NCBI GenBank assembly: GCA_947632005.1
Contig: CANRNU010000001.1
Span: 47,831 to 111,830, forward strand
Direction: 5' to 3'
Length of the DNA stretch: 64,000 nt
Source: an uncultured Oscillospiraceae bacterium
GTDB lineage: Bacteria; Bacillota; Clostridia; Oscillospirales; Oscillospiraceae
Shown: one piece after another, positions 7,781 through 16,746 of the stretch
How the letters are laid out: every line of letters begins with the position of its first letter
How positions within the stretch are numbered: position 1 is the first letter of the stretch
Notes under the pieces: model-generated
What the model was told of the DNA's origin: nothing
Seen by the model: only the letters and a program-made list of their open reading frames with translations
Database searches by the model: none
Position numbers and translations under genes: made by a program

Positions 7781-9169
7781 TCACTCCATTTCCATCACGA
7801 TCTTACGGAACAGCTCTCCCCGTTCCTCAAAATTCCGGAATCGGTCAAAGGAGGTGCTTGCCGGGCTCATGAGCACCGTGTCCCCCGGCCTGGCCGCCGC
7901 CGCGGCCGCTTTTACCGTCTCGGTGAAATCCTCCATAACAAATATCTCCGGTGCGCCGGGCTTATATTCCGGCGCGGCCTCCACGGCGGCTTTGATCTTT
8001 CCCGCCGTCAGACCGGTGAGATAGAGCTTCTTCACATGGCGGCACACGGCGGGGCCCAGCGCGTCGAAGGGCACGCCCTTGTCCTTGCCTCCCGCCATGA
8101 GGATGATCTTCTCCTGAAAACACGCCAGCCCCGCCAGCGTTCTGTCCGGACTGGAGGCAATGGAGTCGTTGATATACGTCACGCCGTCCTTCACCCGCAC
8201 GGTCTCCAGCCGGTGGGCCACGCCGGGGAAGGTCCGGGCCGTCTCCGCCATGATCTCCGGGCTCACCATGCCCCACACAGCCGCGAAGGCGGTCATCATG
8301 TTCTCCACGTTGTGCATGCCGGGGACGCGGATATCCGCCGCGGGCATGATCTGGGTCTCTTCGCCGTTCACCAGGGCGCAAATCATCCCGTCCGGGCGCA
8401 GATACACCCCGGGCGAGACGGCTTCCCTTCTGCTGAACCACCAGACAAAGCTGTTGGCCTCCGCGGCGCAGGCGGCAGTGACGGCATTGTCCCGGTTCAG
8501 GACCAGCCGGGCATTCTGCCGCTGGTTTTTGAATATCTGTTTTTTCGCGTCGATATAATCCTGATAATCCCTGTGGATGTCCAGATGGTTGGGCGCCATG
8601 TTGGTGATGACCGCCACATCCGGCGAACAGTTCATGGAGTGGAGCTGGAAGGAGCTCAGCTCCAGCACGGCTGCGTCGCCGGGCTGGATCTTATCCACCT
8701 CCGCCAACAGCGGATGGCCGATGTTCCCCCCCAGCCAGACCGTCCTTCCCGCGGCCTCCAGGAGCCTGGCGATGACGGTGGTGGTGGTGGTCTTGCCGTC
8801 GGAGCCCGTCACAGCCAGGATGGGACAGGGGCAGAGCTGGAAAAACACTTCCATCTCGCTGGTCACCAGCGCCCCCCTCTCCGCCGCCCGGGCCAGCTCA
8901 GGCCGGAAGGGCAGGATGCTGGGGCTGCGGAAGATGACGTCTCCCTCCAGGCCCTCCAGGTAGTTCTCCCCCAGATGGAACTTAACGCCCTTTTCGCTGT
9001 AGGTCCTGTAAAAATCTCCCAGCGCATCGGGGCCGGACTTATCGTATACAGTGGTGTCGATCCCGGCTCCGGCCAGCAGCTCCACCAGGGGCCGGTTGGA
9101 AAGACCCGCTCCCAGTACGGCTGCCCGTTTTCCCCGGAGGGATGACAAATACTCTTTTAAAGTCAACAT
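7781..9169 (-). CDS. murD: UDP-N-acetylmuramoyl-L-alanine--D-glutamate ligase
   Basis: Adds D-glutamate to the peptidoglycan precursor in the cytoplasm, using ATP. 462 residues from the chosen ATG. The N-terminal Rossmann-like domain has VLGAGLSNRP; the ATP loop VTGSDGKTTTT is at about 120-130; GGNIGHPLL and EVSSFQL-like LELSSFQLH follow, then NDSIASSPDRT. I chose ATG 9169 (MLTLKEYL) over an in-frame start 36 bases upstream because GAGGTG sits just before it. First gene of a run with two M42 peptidases. Confidence 0.95.
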   Translation of the reverse strand: MLTLKEYLSSLRGKRAAVLGAGLSNRPLVELLAGAGIDTTVYDKSGPDALGDFYRTYSEKGVKFHLGENYLEGLEGDVIFRSPSILPFRPELARAAERGALVTSEMEVFFQLCPCPILAVTGSDGKTTTTTVIARLLEAAGRTVWLGGNIGHPLLAEVDKIQPGDAAVLELSSFQLHSMNCSPDVAVITNMAPNHLDIHRDYQDYIDAKKQIFKNQRQNARLVLNRDNAVTAACAAEANSFVWWFSRREAVSPGVYLRPDGMICALVNGEETQIMPAADIRVPGMHNVENMMTAFAAVWGMVSPEIMAETARTFPGVAHRLETVRVKDGVTYINDSIASSPDRTLAGLACFQEKIILMAGGKDKGVPFDALGPAVCRHVKKLYLTGLTAGKIKAAVEAAPEYKPGAPEIFVMEDFTETVKAAAAAARPGDTVLMSPASTSFDRFRNFEERGELFRKIVMEME

Positions 9170-9246
9170 ATGCACCTCGCGATCAAAGCCATTATAGTAC
9201 AACATCTTGTGGCTGGCAAGAAACGAATCCCTACAAGAAGGTATAA

Positions 9247-9275
9247 AAAGAGACAGGAATCATTCCTGTCTCTTT
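9247..9275 (-). terminator. Intrinsic terminator of rnpB
   Basis: On the minus strand AAAGAGACAGG and CCTGTCTCTTT pair around AATGATT and run into TTTTTATAC. It follows the 3' end of RNase P RNA directly. Confidence 0.85.
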
Positions 9276-9280
9276 GATAA

Positions 9281-9627
9281 TTGAGTTTTCCTGTAAGCCG
9301 GATTCTGTTAAAAATGGCCATCTATCTAGGCGCCGCGTTGCCGCTGCGCTCCAGCCACCTCCCCGGGGAGACCGGGCCGGTCTGTGTTCCCCTCCACGGT
9401 GTTGCTCCGGATAGAGTTTACAGCAGCGCTCTGTCGCCAGGGCGCCGGGTGGTCTCTTACACCGCCTTTCCACCCTTACCGCGCAAAGAGCGCGGCGGTC
9501 TGTTTCTGTTGCACTCGTCCTGATGTCGCCATCGGCGGGCGTTACCCGTTATCCTTGCCCTATGGAGCCCGGACTTTCCTCACGCACAGCCTTTCGGCTC
9601 ATGCCCGCGGCCATTCAGAAAACTCAG
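9281..9627 (-). ncRNA. rnpB: RNase P RNA, bacterial class A
   Basis: Catalytic RNA that trims tRNA 5' ends. The minus strand contains the conserved core: GAGGAAAGTCCGGGCTCC near the 5' end, CAAGGATAACGGGTAACG-type P10/P11 sequence, GGTAAGGGTGGAAAGGCGG in the middle, and AGATAGATGGCC then ACAGAATCCGGCTTAC near the 3' end. The two ends pair as helix P1: GAGTTTTC (9618-9625 on the complement) with GAAAACTC (9283-9290). That pairing sets the boundaries within a few bases. About 347 nt. Lies just downstream of yebC on the same strand. Confidence 0.95.
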
Positions 9628-9646
9628 TTTTGACCTTCCTGGACGC

Positions 9647-10384
9647 TCAGTCCATATTCTCCCAGTTGTGCCAGACGTTCTGCACGTCGTCGTTGTCCTC
9701 GAACACGTCCAGCATCTTCTGCATGTTTTTCCGATCGCCTTCGGCGGTGAGGGTCACATAGGTCTGGGGGACCATCTCCTCCTGGGCGGAATCCAGCTTG
9801 TAGCCGTGAGCGGTCATATAGTCCGCCACCGCGGCCACGTCCTCCGGCTTGGTATAGAGGGTGAACACGCCCTCCTCGGTCTCCATATCGTCGGCCCCGG
9901 CCTCCATGGCGTCCATGAGCACGGTGTCCTCGTCCAGGTCCCCGTCCTCGTTGTCCACCACGATGACGCCCTTCCGGTCAAAGGACCAGCTCACGCAGTT
10001 GGTGGGGCCCATGTTGCCGTTATATTTGTCGAAGCAGTGACGCACCTCACTGGCGGTGCGGTTGCGGTTATCGGTCATGGCCTCCACGATGACGGCCACG
10101 CCGCTGGGGCCGTAGCCCTCGTAGGTGACAGACTCAAAGTTGGACGTATCGCCGCTGCCCAGAGCCTTGTCGATGGTGCGCTTGATGTTGTCGTTGGGCA
10201 TGTTGGCGGCCTTGGCCTTGGCAATGACGGCGGCCAGACGCATATTGTTCTTCGGGTCGCCGCTGCCGCCCTCCTTCACCGCCACGATCATCTCACGGGC
10301 GATCTTGGTAAAGGCCTGGGCACGCTTGGCGTCGGCAGCGCCTTTTGTCTTCTGTATATTGTGCCATTTGGAATGTCCGGACAT
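9647..10384 (-). CDS. yebC: YebC/PmpR-family protein (TACO1-like)
   Basis: 245 residues beginning MSGHSKWHNIQKTKGAADA, the unmistakable YebC start, with GGSGDPKNNMRLA and PNDNIKRTIDKALG. Family members were first described as transcription regulators; more recent work links YebC-type proteins to relief of ribosome stalling at proline runs. Full length, normal domain order. rnpB follows downstream on the same strand with its own terminator, so the RNA may share transcription or use a promoter inside this gene. Confidence 0.93.
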   Translation of the reverse strand: MSGHSKWHNIQKTKGAADAKRAQAFTKIAREMIVAVKEGGSGDPKNNMRLAAVIAKAKAANMPNDNIKRTIDKALGSGDTSNFESVTYEGYGPSGVAVIVEAMTDNRNRTASEVRHCFDKYNGNMGPTNCVSWSFDRKGVIVVDNEDGDLDEDTVLMDAMEAGADDMETEEGVFTLYTKPEDVAAVADYMTAHGYKLDSAQEEMVPQTYVTLTAEGDRKNMQKMLDVFEDNDDVQNVWHNWENMD

Positions 10385-10449
10385 GGTAGTTATCCCCCTG
10401 TATCGTTACGTTACAGGTCATTGTAACACAATTTTCTTCCAATATCAAC

Positions 10450-11952
10450 CTATCTGGCCTTGGGAATTAAAAGAAGTCCGGACTGCCGGTCCCCGTTGGC
10501 GGCGGCGATGGCCTCCACGGTAGAACGGTATTTCTTGGCAACGGCCCACATGTCCGCGCCCGGGTCCAGCCGCACCAGCCAGATGGACGGCGCCGCAGGC
10601 GCCGCGGCCCAGCCTTCCGCATCCTCCTCCATGCCCGCGACGGCGGCAATGGTCCGGCTCGTGACGGCCACGGCGTCCATCTGCAGCACGGCCCGGATGT
10701 CCAGCGCGCCGGCTGCTGCCCCGCAGTATACGTCCGCCGCGGTGACAGATACGTTCTGCAGGGCGGTCCCCTCGGGGAGGTCCGTGGTGAATTCCGCCGC
10801 GAGCCTGCACCGGGCTGTGGTACAGCCGCCGTCCTCCTGCTGCAGGACAGCCCGGATGTTCACGGTGGTCCTGACGGCTGCTTCCTCCACCGTGACGCCG
10901 CCCACGGCGGCAGAGACGCACAGCACCTCTCCTGCGCCGCCCATCAGCTCCGCGCTGCCCGTCACCGTCTGACGCATGGACAGCGGCTGGGCCGCGCTCA
11001 CCAGGGTCATCTCCTCCGTCCGGCCCATGAGCAGGGTCCGGTTGCTGTAAAGGTCCGCGATGTAGCTGATCTGGCGGATCTGGCGGCATACCGCCTGGGC
11101 CACCAGATGCAGCTCTGCCTTCAGCTTTCCGTCCGCATCCTGCCGCTCCGGCAGGTCGATATACGCCCCGGTGAACATCAGCGTTATCCCCGCCGTCACG
11201 TCGGCGGCGTCGGTGCCCACCTCCATGATCTGGGAAAACTCCGTCTCATACCGGGCGGACCAGACCTTTCCCTCCTGGCCGCCCAGCAGCAGCGAGGTCC
11301 GGAGCCTGCCCCGGAACACCACCTTGCCGCTGACGTACTTGACATCCTCCAGGCTGGCGTCCACCCGCTGCATCACGATCCGATCCGGCCCGGTGCAGCC
11401 GGCGGGAAGCGGGTACTCGTCCGTCACCACAAAGGTCTTCTCCCGCACGTCTGCCACCGCCGCCATGGCGGCAGTCTTCGTCAGGATGTGGATGGAAGCG
11501 TTCTCCTCTTCCAGTCCCGACGCGATCTCCACGCATCGTTTCTGGTATACGGTGGCCTCACAGTCCACGTCCGCCCGGACAGACAGCTTCCGGGAGTTGA
11601 CCATCCGGCCGTCGATGGCCCGGAGCCGCAGCCTGGCCACCGTCTGGCAGTCCTGGTCCGCGCCGGGAGCGTCCATGCGCACCTCGATGGGCATGACCAG
11701 GGATATGCTCTGTATGCCCCCGCCGCCCTCCGGCATATACATCACCGATACGCTCAGCGAGGCGGCAAGCGCCACCGCTCCCGCCTCGGTCTCCTTGCTT
11801 CGCAGCGTGATGACGCCGTCCGCGTCGATGACGGACGCCACGTCGGGCATGGCGTCCGGGACGATGCTCTCCGCCGTAAAATCCCGGCTCAGGCTCCCGG
11901 TCCACACCGGAGCCAGATGCTCGTACTGTTCCTTTTTCAGGGCTGTCTCCAT
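10450..11952 (-). CDS. SPOCS (DUF3794) and LysM domain protein, SipL-like
   Basis: 500 residues. Several DUF3794/SPOCS repeats (beta-rich, for example VVTDEYPLPAGCTGPDRIV and FRGRLRTSLLLGG) precede a C-terminal LysM-like segment (WLVRLDPGADMWAVAKKY). This order is that of SipL of Clostridioides difficile, which binds SpoIVA and anchors the spore coat, so a coat role is likely. Identity with SipL was not measured. ATG 11952 (METALKKEQ) has AAGGAG ten bases upstream; an in-frame start 90 bases earlier lacks one. The next gene upstream is a 50-residue membrane protein. Confidence 0.8.
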   Translation of the reverse strand: METALKKEQYEHLAPVWTGSLSRDFTAESIVPDAMPDVASVIDADGVITLRSKETEAGAVALAASLSVSVMYMPEGGGGIQSISLVMPIEVRMDAPGADQDCQTVARLRLRAIDGRMVNSRKLSVRADVDCEATVYQKRCVEIASGLEEENASIHILTKTAAMAAVADVREKTFVVTDEYPLPAGCTGPDRIVMQRVDASLEDVKYVSGKVVFRGRLRTSLLLGGQEGKVWSARYETEFSQIMEVGTDAADVTAGITLMFTGAYIDLPERQDADGKLKAELHLVAQAVCRQIRQISYIADLYSNRTLLMGRTEEMTLVSAAQPLSMRQTVTGSAELMGGAGEVLCVSAAVGGVTVEEAAVRTTVNIRAVLQQEDGGCTTARCRLAAEFTTDLPEGTALQNVSVTAADVYCGAAAGALDIRAVLQMDAVAVTSRTIAAVAGMEEDAEGWAAAPAAPSIWLVRLDPGADMWAVAKKYRSTVEAIAAANGDRQSGLLLIPKAR

Positions 11953-12019
11953 GTTGCGCTCGCTCCTTGCATGATTTTCTACGCAAGGATATGCCTGCCC
12001 GGCCCCGGATATGACAGAT

Positions 12020-12172
12020 TCAGCACCGCAGCAGCCAGACACCGCCGCAGACCAGCAGGAGCCCGCAGACCAGCCACCAGAACCACGCGGGCAGTATCAG
12101 CGCCAGCAAAATGACCGTTCCCACACATACCGCCGCCCAGCCGCAGGCGCTTCCCCGTTTCCGTCTTCGCAT
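12020..12172 (-). CDS. 50-residue membrane protein, two helices, unknown function
   Basis: Short gene with a strong GGGAGGCGG ribosome site before ATG 12172. The product starts MRRRKRGSACG, a basic cytoplasmic end, followed by two hydrophobic stretches (about 13-28 and 31-48: AVCVGTVILLALILP and WFWWLVCGLLLVCGG) joined by a Pro-Ala turn, and ends LLRC. It forms a tight hairpin in the membrane. It lies between rsgA and the SPOCS/LysM protein, on their strand. I do not recognise a named family, though similar short hairpin proteins occur near sporulation genes of Clostridia. Confidence 0.7.
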   Translation of the reverse strand: MRRRKRGSACGWAAVCVGTVILLALILPAWFWWLVCGLLLVCGGVWLLRC

Positions 12173-12218
12173 ACAAACCGCCTCCCACCCATTCTATGGG
12201 CGGAAGGCGGCAAAGGTT

Positions 12219-13109
12219 CTATGGATTCTCTATCTCCCAGCGATTCAGCCTGGAGGACTCCTCGTATAGGCGCAGATAGGAGTTGTACCGGCTGGGATGG
12301 ATGTGGCCCTGGCCGACTGCCTGACGCACCGCGCATCCCGGTTCGTTCCGGTGGGTACAGTCGTCGAAGCGGCATTGGTCCAGACAGGGCCTGAACTCCG
12401 GGAACAGGCCCGGCAGTTCCTCCGGCAGGATGGGCGCTTCCGTCTCATCGCCAAAGGAGGCGAAGCCGGGGGTGTCCGCGATCAGCGTTCCGCCGCCGAT
12501 GTCGAACAGCTCTACATGGCGGGTGGTATGTCTGCCCCGGCCCAGCTTCTGGCTCACAGCGCCGGTGGGGATGGCAAGACCGGGAGCGAGGGCGTTGAGA
12601 AGGGAGCTCTTGCCTACGCCGGAATTTCCGGTAAAGCAGCATATCTTCCCTGCCAGCGCCTCCCGCAGTGCTGCCACGCCTGCACTGGTCACGGCGCTGA
12701 CGGGAAACACATCATAGCCGGTGCCGGCATATATCTCCCGCAGGCCGTCAGCCGGGTCCAGGTCGCACTTATTGATCACGAGCATCACGCCGCAGCGGTT
12801 TTTCTCGCAGCGGACCGTGACCCGGTCCGCCAGATAGGGGTCCGTCACCGGCAGCGCGGCGGACAGCAGCATGACCAGACTGTCCACATTTGCCACAGCC
12901 GGCCGGCCAAAGGCGTTTTTCCGGGGCAGGATCTCGTCAACGGCGCCGGTCCCGTCCGGATTCAGGGCGATCCGGACCCGGTCGCCCACCAGAGGCGTGA
13001 GCCCGGCCCGGCGAAAACGGCCCCGGGCACGGCACTGGATGAGCGCGCTTTCCGTGCGTACGGAATAAAATCCGCTCAGTGCCCGCACGATGACACCTTC
13101 CTGGTCCAA
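12219..13109 (-). CDS. rsgA: Ribosome small-subunit GTPase RsgA
   Basis: Circularly permuted GTPase that assists late 30S maturation. 296 residues: N-terminal OB fold, then G4 NKCD, G1 GNSGVGKSS and G3 DTPGF in the permuted order, and a zinc-binding tail CLDQCRFDDCTHRNEPGC. The best start is TTG 13109, because GGAG lies seven bases before it; that GGAG is made of the last sense codon of prkC, so translation is probably coupled. Usual Firmicutes order prpC-prkC-rsgA. Confidence 0.95.
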   Translation of the reverse strand: MDQEGVIVRALSGFYSVRTESALIQCRARGRFRRAGLTPLVGDRVRIALNPDGTGAVDEILPRKNAFGRPAVANVDSLVMLLSAALPVTDPYLADRVTVRCEKNRCGVMLVINKCDLDPADGLREIYAGTGYDVFPVSAVTSAGVAALREALAGKICCFTGNSGVGKSSLLNALAPGLAIPTGAVSQKLGRGRHTTRHVELFDIGGGTLIADTPGFASFGDETEAPILPEELPGLFPEFRPCLDQCRFDDCTHRNEPGCAVRQAVGQGHIHPSRYNSYLRLYEESSRLNRWEIENP

Positions 13110-13113
13110 TCCG

Positions 13114-14961
13114 TTACTCCACGGGAGGCGGCGCTTCGCCCTCCGGCGGCGCTACCGCCGCTATGTCGGGCGTGGGCGTCACGGCGGCGGTCGGACCGCT
13201 GCCGATGGTCAGGTAGACCTGGGTGCCGCTGACCACCTGGGTACCCCCTGCGTAGTTCTGGGACAGGACCTTGCCGCTGTCCTCGACGGAGGAGCTGACA
13301 TAGGTGATCTGTTCCTCGGTGCAGATCAGGCCCTCTCTCTGCAGAGACAGCAGCGCGGCGGCCTTTTCCTTCCCCACCAGATCCGGGACATTCGTATAGG
13401 TGACCCGGGGACCGGCGCTGACGAACAGCGTGATGGTGCTGCCGCTGACCACAGGCTCACCCGGGGCCGGGTCAGAGTTGATGACGTAGTTCTCCGTGAT
13501 GGAGTCGGACGCCTGCAGGGAGATGATCACGTTCATCCCCATGGACTGAAGCTCCACCTGCGCCTCCGTGAAGGGTTTGTTGACCAAGTCTGCCGGCAGC
13601 CGCTCCAGCTGGATGCCGGAACTGACGGTCAGCGTCAGGTCAATGCCGTCGGACACCACCATCCGGCTGGCGCCAGCCTCCGGCTCCTGCTCCATGATGA
13701 TGCCCATCCGATGGGTGGGATCTGCCTTGTAGACGATCTTGAGGTTGTAGATCTCCTCCAGCCCCGTGTCGGAGGAGATATCGTCGATGTTCTTCCCCAC
13801 GAAGGCGGGCACCTCCACGCGCACAGCGTCGGAGAAGATATCAACGAGCCAATACTGCCATACGAACACGAAAAGCCCCAGCGCGAAGGCGGTCACCAGG
13901 AAAAAGCCCAGCAGCGTACTGATGCTGTTGGCCCGTGCCCGCCGTCGGGCGTACCCCTCCCGGGACAGCTCGCCCGCCTTGCTGATACGGGGCACGTTCT
14001 TCCGCACCACATGGACCTCGTCCCGGATGATGCGCACGGGCTCCCGCCCCGCGTGATCCTCCGGCATGTCCTCCGCATCGCTGTCCGCGACCGGCGCGGA
14101 CGTCTGGCCCCGCTCGATGCTCCGGCGGAAATCCTCCAGATCGGAGAGCATCTCGTCCGCCGAGGGGTAGCGGTCATCGGGCACCGGCTCCATGGCCCGC
14201 AGGGTGATGCCCTCCAGCTCCAGGGGGATGTCGGGGTCCAGCTCACTGGGCGCGTCGGGAATGACGGAGTACTGCTGCACTGCCACCTGCTCCACCGTCT
14301 CCCCGTCAAAGGGCAGACGGCCTGTGAGCATCTCATACATGACCACGCCCAGGGAATAGATGTCGGAACGGGCGTCCACCGCCTCGCCCCGGGCCTGCTC
14401 CGGCGAGATATAGTGCACGCTCCCCAGCGCCTCATCGGCAGCCGCGTCCTCCGCGGACACGTTCTCCTCGATCTGGGCGATGCCGAAATCGGCGATCTTG
14501 ACCGTGCCGTCCCGGGGAAGCATGATGTTCTGGGGCTTGATGTCCATGTGGATGATGCCCCGGCTGTGGGCATGACTCAGGGCCCTAGCCACCTGGGAGG
14601 AGAAATACAGCACCTCCTGCCAGGAGAGCGCGCCCTTCCGCTTCATATACTGCTTCAGGTTGATGCCGTCCACATACTCCATGACGATGTATTCCGTGTC
14701 GCCGGATACCACCACGTCATAGACCGCGCGGATATTGGGATGGCTCAGCATCCCCACCGCCTGATATTCCTTGCGGAATTGTTTGCGGCTCTCCGCATCC
14801 ATGGCCACATCGTCCCGCAGGACCTTTACGGCCACATCCCGCTGCAGCTGCTCGTCAAACGCCTTGTACACCACGGCCATGCCGCCGATGCCAACGACAG
14901 ATTCGATCTTATATCGGTCGTCCAGTGTTTTGCCGAGACGCCAGGTGACTTCATTTTCCAT
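13114..14961 (-). CDS. prkC: Membrane Ser/Thr kinase with PASTA domains
   Basis: Hanks-type kinase that senses muropeptides or lipid II outside and phosphorylates cytoplasmic targets. 615 residues: Gly loop GIGGMAVVY (24-32), Lys46 in VAVK, catalytic loop HMDIKPQN (138-145), DFG (158-160), and SVHYISPEQARGE. One membrane segment (about 345-372) is followed by three PASTA repeats outside and a Pro-rich tail. The catalytic loop has HMD instead of HRD, so it is a non-RD kinase. Its stop is one base from prpC's partner arrangement: the phosphatase gene lies directly upstream. Confidence 0.95.
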   Translation of the reverse strand: MENEVTWRLGKTLDDRYKIESVVGIGGMAVVYKAFDEQLQRDVAVKVLRDDVAMDAESRKQFRKEYQAVGMLSHPNIRAVYDVVVSGDTEYIVMEYVDGINLKQYMKRKGALSWQEVLYFSSQVARALSHAHSRGIIHMDIKPQNIMLPRDGTVKIADFGIAQIEENVSAEDAAADEALGSVHYISPEQARGEAVDARSDIYSLGVVMYEMLTGRLPFDGETVEQVAVQQYSVIPDAPSELDPDIPLELEGITLRAMEPVPDDRYPSADEMLSDLEDFRRSIERGQTSAPVADSDAEDMPEDHAGREPVRIIRDEVHVVRKNVPRISKAGELSREGYARRRARANSISTLLGFFLVTAFALGLFVFVWQYWLVDIFSDAVRVEVPAFVGKNIDDISSDTGLEEIYNLKIVYKADPTHRMGIIMEQEPEAGASRMVVSDGIDLTLTVSSGIQLERLPADLVNKPFTEAQVELQSMGMNVIISLQASDSITENYVINSDPAPGEPVVSGSTITLFVSAGPRVTYTNVPDLVGKEKAAALLSLQREGLICTEEQITYVSSSVEDSGKVLSQNYAGGTQVVSGTQVYLTIGSGPTAAVTPTPDIAAVAPPEGEAPPPVE

Positions 14962-14962
14962 A

Positions 14963-15703
14963 TCAGGCGCCTCCTTTCTTAGGATAGATCACGATGGCGG
15001 TCACATTGTCCCGCGCCTCATTTTCGATAGCCTCCCGGACCAGGGTCCGGCAGGCGGATTCCGCGTCGTCCTCCGCCAGGAGCACACGGTGCAGTTCCGC
15101 ATCCTCCAGGGCTTTTGTGAGCCCGTCCGAGCAGAGCAGGAACCGGTCTCCCGCCCGGATGGGGACGGTAAAGGCGTCGCTCTTGACGAACCGCTCGCTG
15201 CCCACGGCGCGGGTGATATACTTTCGTCGGGGATGGTGCCGGCCCTGGGCCTGGGTGATCTCCCCCCGGTCGATCATCTCCTGGACCACCGAGTGGTCCT
15301 TGGTGATCTGAACGATGCCGTCCTTGGCGATGCGGTAAGCACGGCTGTCGCCCACATTGACGAAATAGGCCGTCTCACCCTGCCAGTACCCGGCCACCAG
15401 CGTCGTGCCCATGCCGCCGTACTCCTCCGCCTGGCCGGCCAGACGGTAGACCTTGCGGTTGGCTGCATCCGCGGCCTGGCAGAGGATGTCGGCGGAGTCC
15501 TCCCCGTCCGACGCCTCCAGGGCGGCCCGGGCAAAGGCAAAAAACCGTCCCGCCGCCAGATCGCTGGCCAAAAGGCCGTGGACCTCGCCGCCCATGCCGT
15601 CGCACACCACGGCCAGGACCCCGTCCCGGACGGTGCCCACGTTGAAGGAATCCTGATTCTCCGCCCGAAAACGGCCCTTGTCGCTCAGTCCAAAGAAATT
15701 CAT
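14963..15703 (-). CDS. prpC: PP2C-type protein phosphatase, partner of PrkC
   Basis: Removes phosphates from PrkC and its targets; Mn/Mg-dependent. 246 residues with the PPM motifs: GRFRAENQDSF near the start, VVCDGMGGE, a FVNVGDSRAYR strand, DHSVVQEM, and LLCSDGLTKAL, ending ARDNVTAIVI. All expected metal-binding Asp residues are present. It overlaps the end of rlmN by four bases and is one base from prkC. Full length for the family. Confidence 0.95.
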   Translation of the reverse strand: MNFFGLSDKGRFRAENQDSFNVGTVRDGVLAVVCDGMGGEVHGLLASDLAAGRFFAFARAALEASDGEDSADILCQAADAANRKVYRLAGQAEEYGGMGTTLVAGYWQGETAYFVNVGDSRAYRIAKDGIVQITKDHSVVQEMIDRGEITQAQGRHHPRRKYITRAVGSERFVKSDAFTVPIRAGDRFLLCSDGLTKALEDAELHRVLLAEDDAESACRTLVREAIENEARDNVTAIVIYPKKGGA

Positions 15704-16746
15704 GTCTCCCTCATCCGGCCCCGGCGAAGCTGGCCGCAGGCCGCGTCGATATCGCTGCCCATCCGGCGCCGGACCGTGACGGTCACGCCCCCGGCGGAAA
15801 GCGCCTCCGCGAATGTCCGGACCGTCTCCTCGTCGGACGGCTCCAGGCCCCGTTCCGGCACATGGTTGAGCCGGATCAGGTTCACATGGCTGCCGGTCCC
15901 TCTGAGCCGCTTTGCCAGGAGCTTTGCGTGCCAGGGCGTGTCGTTCACACCCCGGACCAGGGCATACTCAAAGGAGATGCGCCGGCCCGTCACACGGAAA
16001 TACCGCTCGCAGGCGGCATACAACTCGTCCACCCCGTAGGCGGCGTTCACCGGCATGAGCCTGGACCGGGTCTCGTCATCCGGGGCGTGGAGCGATACGG
16101 ACAAAGTCAATTGTAAATGAAGACCGGCCAGTTTGTCAATCGCTTCCACCAAACCACAGGTAGAAAGTGAGATATGGCGCATGCCGATGTTGGCCCCGTC
16201 CGGGTCGTTCACCAGGGCAAGAAAGCGCATCACATTGTCAAAATTGTCCAGCGGCTCGCCGATGCCCATGAGCACGATATTGGAGATCTCCGCGCCGGAG
16301 GTCAGACCCGTGCGCAGCACCTCGTCCAGCATCTCCGACGCCGTCAGGTCCCGGACTTTCCCGCCGATGGTGCTGGCGCAGAAGGCACAGCCCATCCGGC
16401 AGCCCACCTGGGAGGAGATGCACACGGAATTGCCGTGCTTATAGCGCATGAGCACTGTCTCCACGCTCTCCCCGTCCGGCAGGGCCCAGAGGTATTTCTC
16501 CGTGCCGTCCGCCTGGGATACCTGCCGGCGCAGCATGCGGAGGCTGGGGATGCAGTACAGCTCATCCAGCTTCTGCCGCAGGTCCTTGCCAAGGTCGCTC
16601 ATCTCCGCAAAAGAGACGACGCCCCGGCCCAGCCAGCGAAACACCTGTCCCGCCCGGTAACCCGGCAGCCCCAGCTTCCTGAAGTCCGCCGCCAGCTCCG
16701 CCGGGAGCAGGGACTTTATATCCTTTTTGCTCGGTCCATCCGGCAT
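15700..16746 (-). CDS. rlmN: 23S rRNA (adenine2503-C2)/tRNA methyltransferase RlmN
   Basis: Radical SAM enzyme that methylates A2503 of 23S rRNA and A37 of some tRNAs. 348 residues with the iron-sulfur motif GCRMGCAFCAST, substrate-binding SxxVGCR context, MGIGEPLDN, and LNHVPERG near the C-terminus. Start ATG at 16746 lies inside rsmB, overlapping it by 31 bases, with which it must be co-translated. Full length. Confidence 0.95.
   Translation of the reverse strand: MPDGPSKKDIKSLLPAELAADFRKLGLPGYRAGQVFRWLGRGVVSFAEMSDLGKDLRQKLDELYCIPSLRMLRRQVSQADGTEKYLWALPDGESVETVLMRYKHGNSVCISSQVGCRMGCAFCASTIGGKVRDLTASEMLDEVLRTGLTSGAEISNIVLMGIGEPLDNFDNVMRFLALVNDPDGANIGMRHISLSTCGLVEAIDKLAGLHLQLTLSVSLHAPDDETRSRLMPVNAAYGVDELYAACERYFRVTGRRISFEYALVRGVNDTPWHAKLLAKRLRGTGSHVNLIRLNHVPERGLEPSDEETVRTFAEALSAGGVTVTVRRRMGSDIDAACGQLRRGRMRET

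Noticed and set aside
6734..9145. 803-codon open frame antisense to M42 and murD genes
   Set aside because: Same reason: high GC, repetitive composition, and it runs across several real genes.
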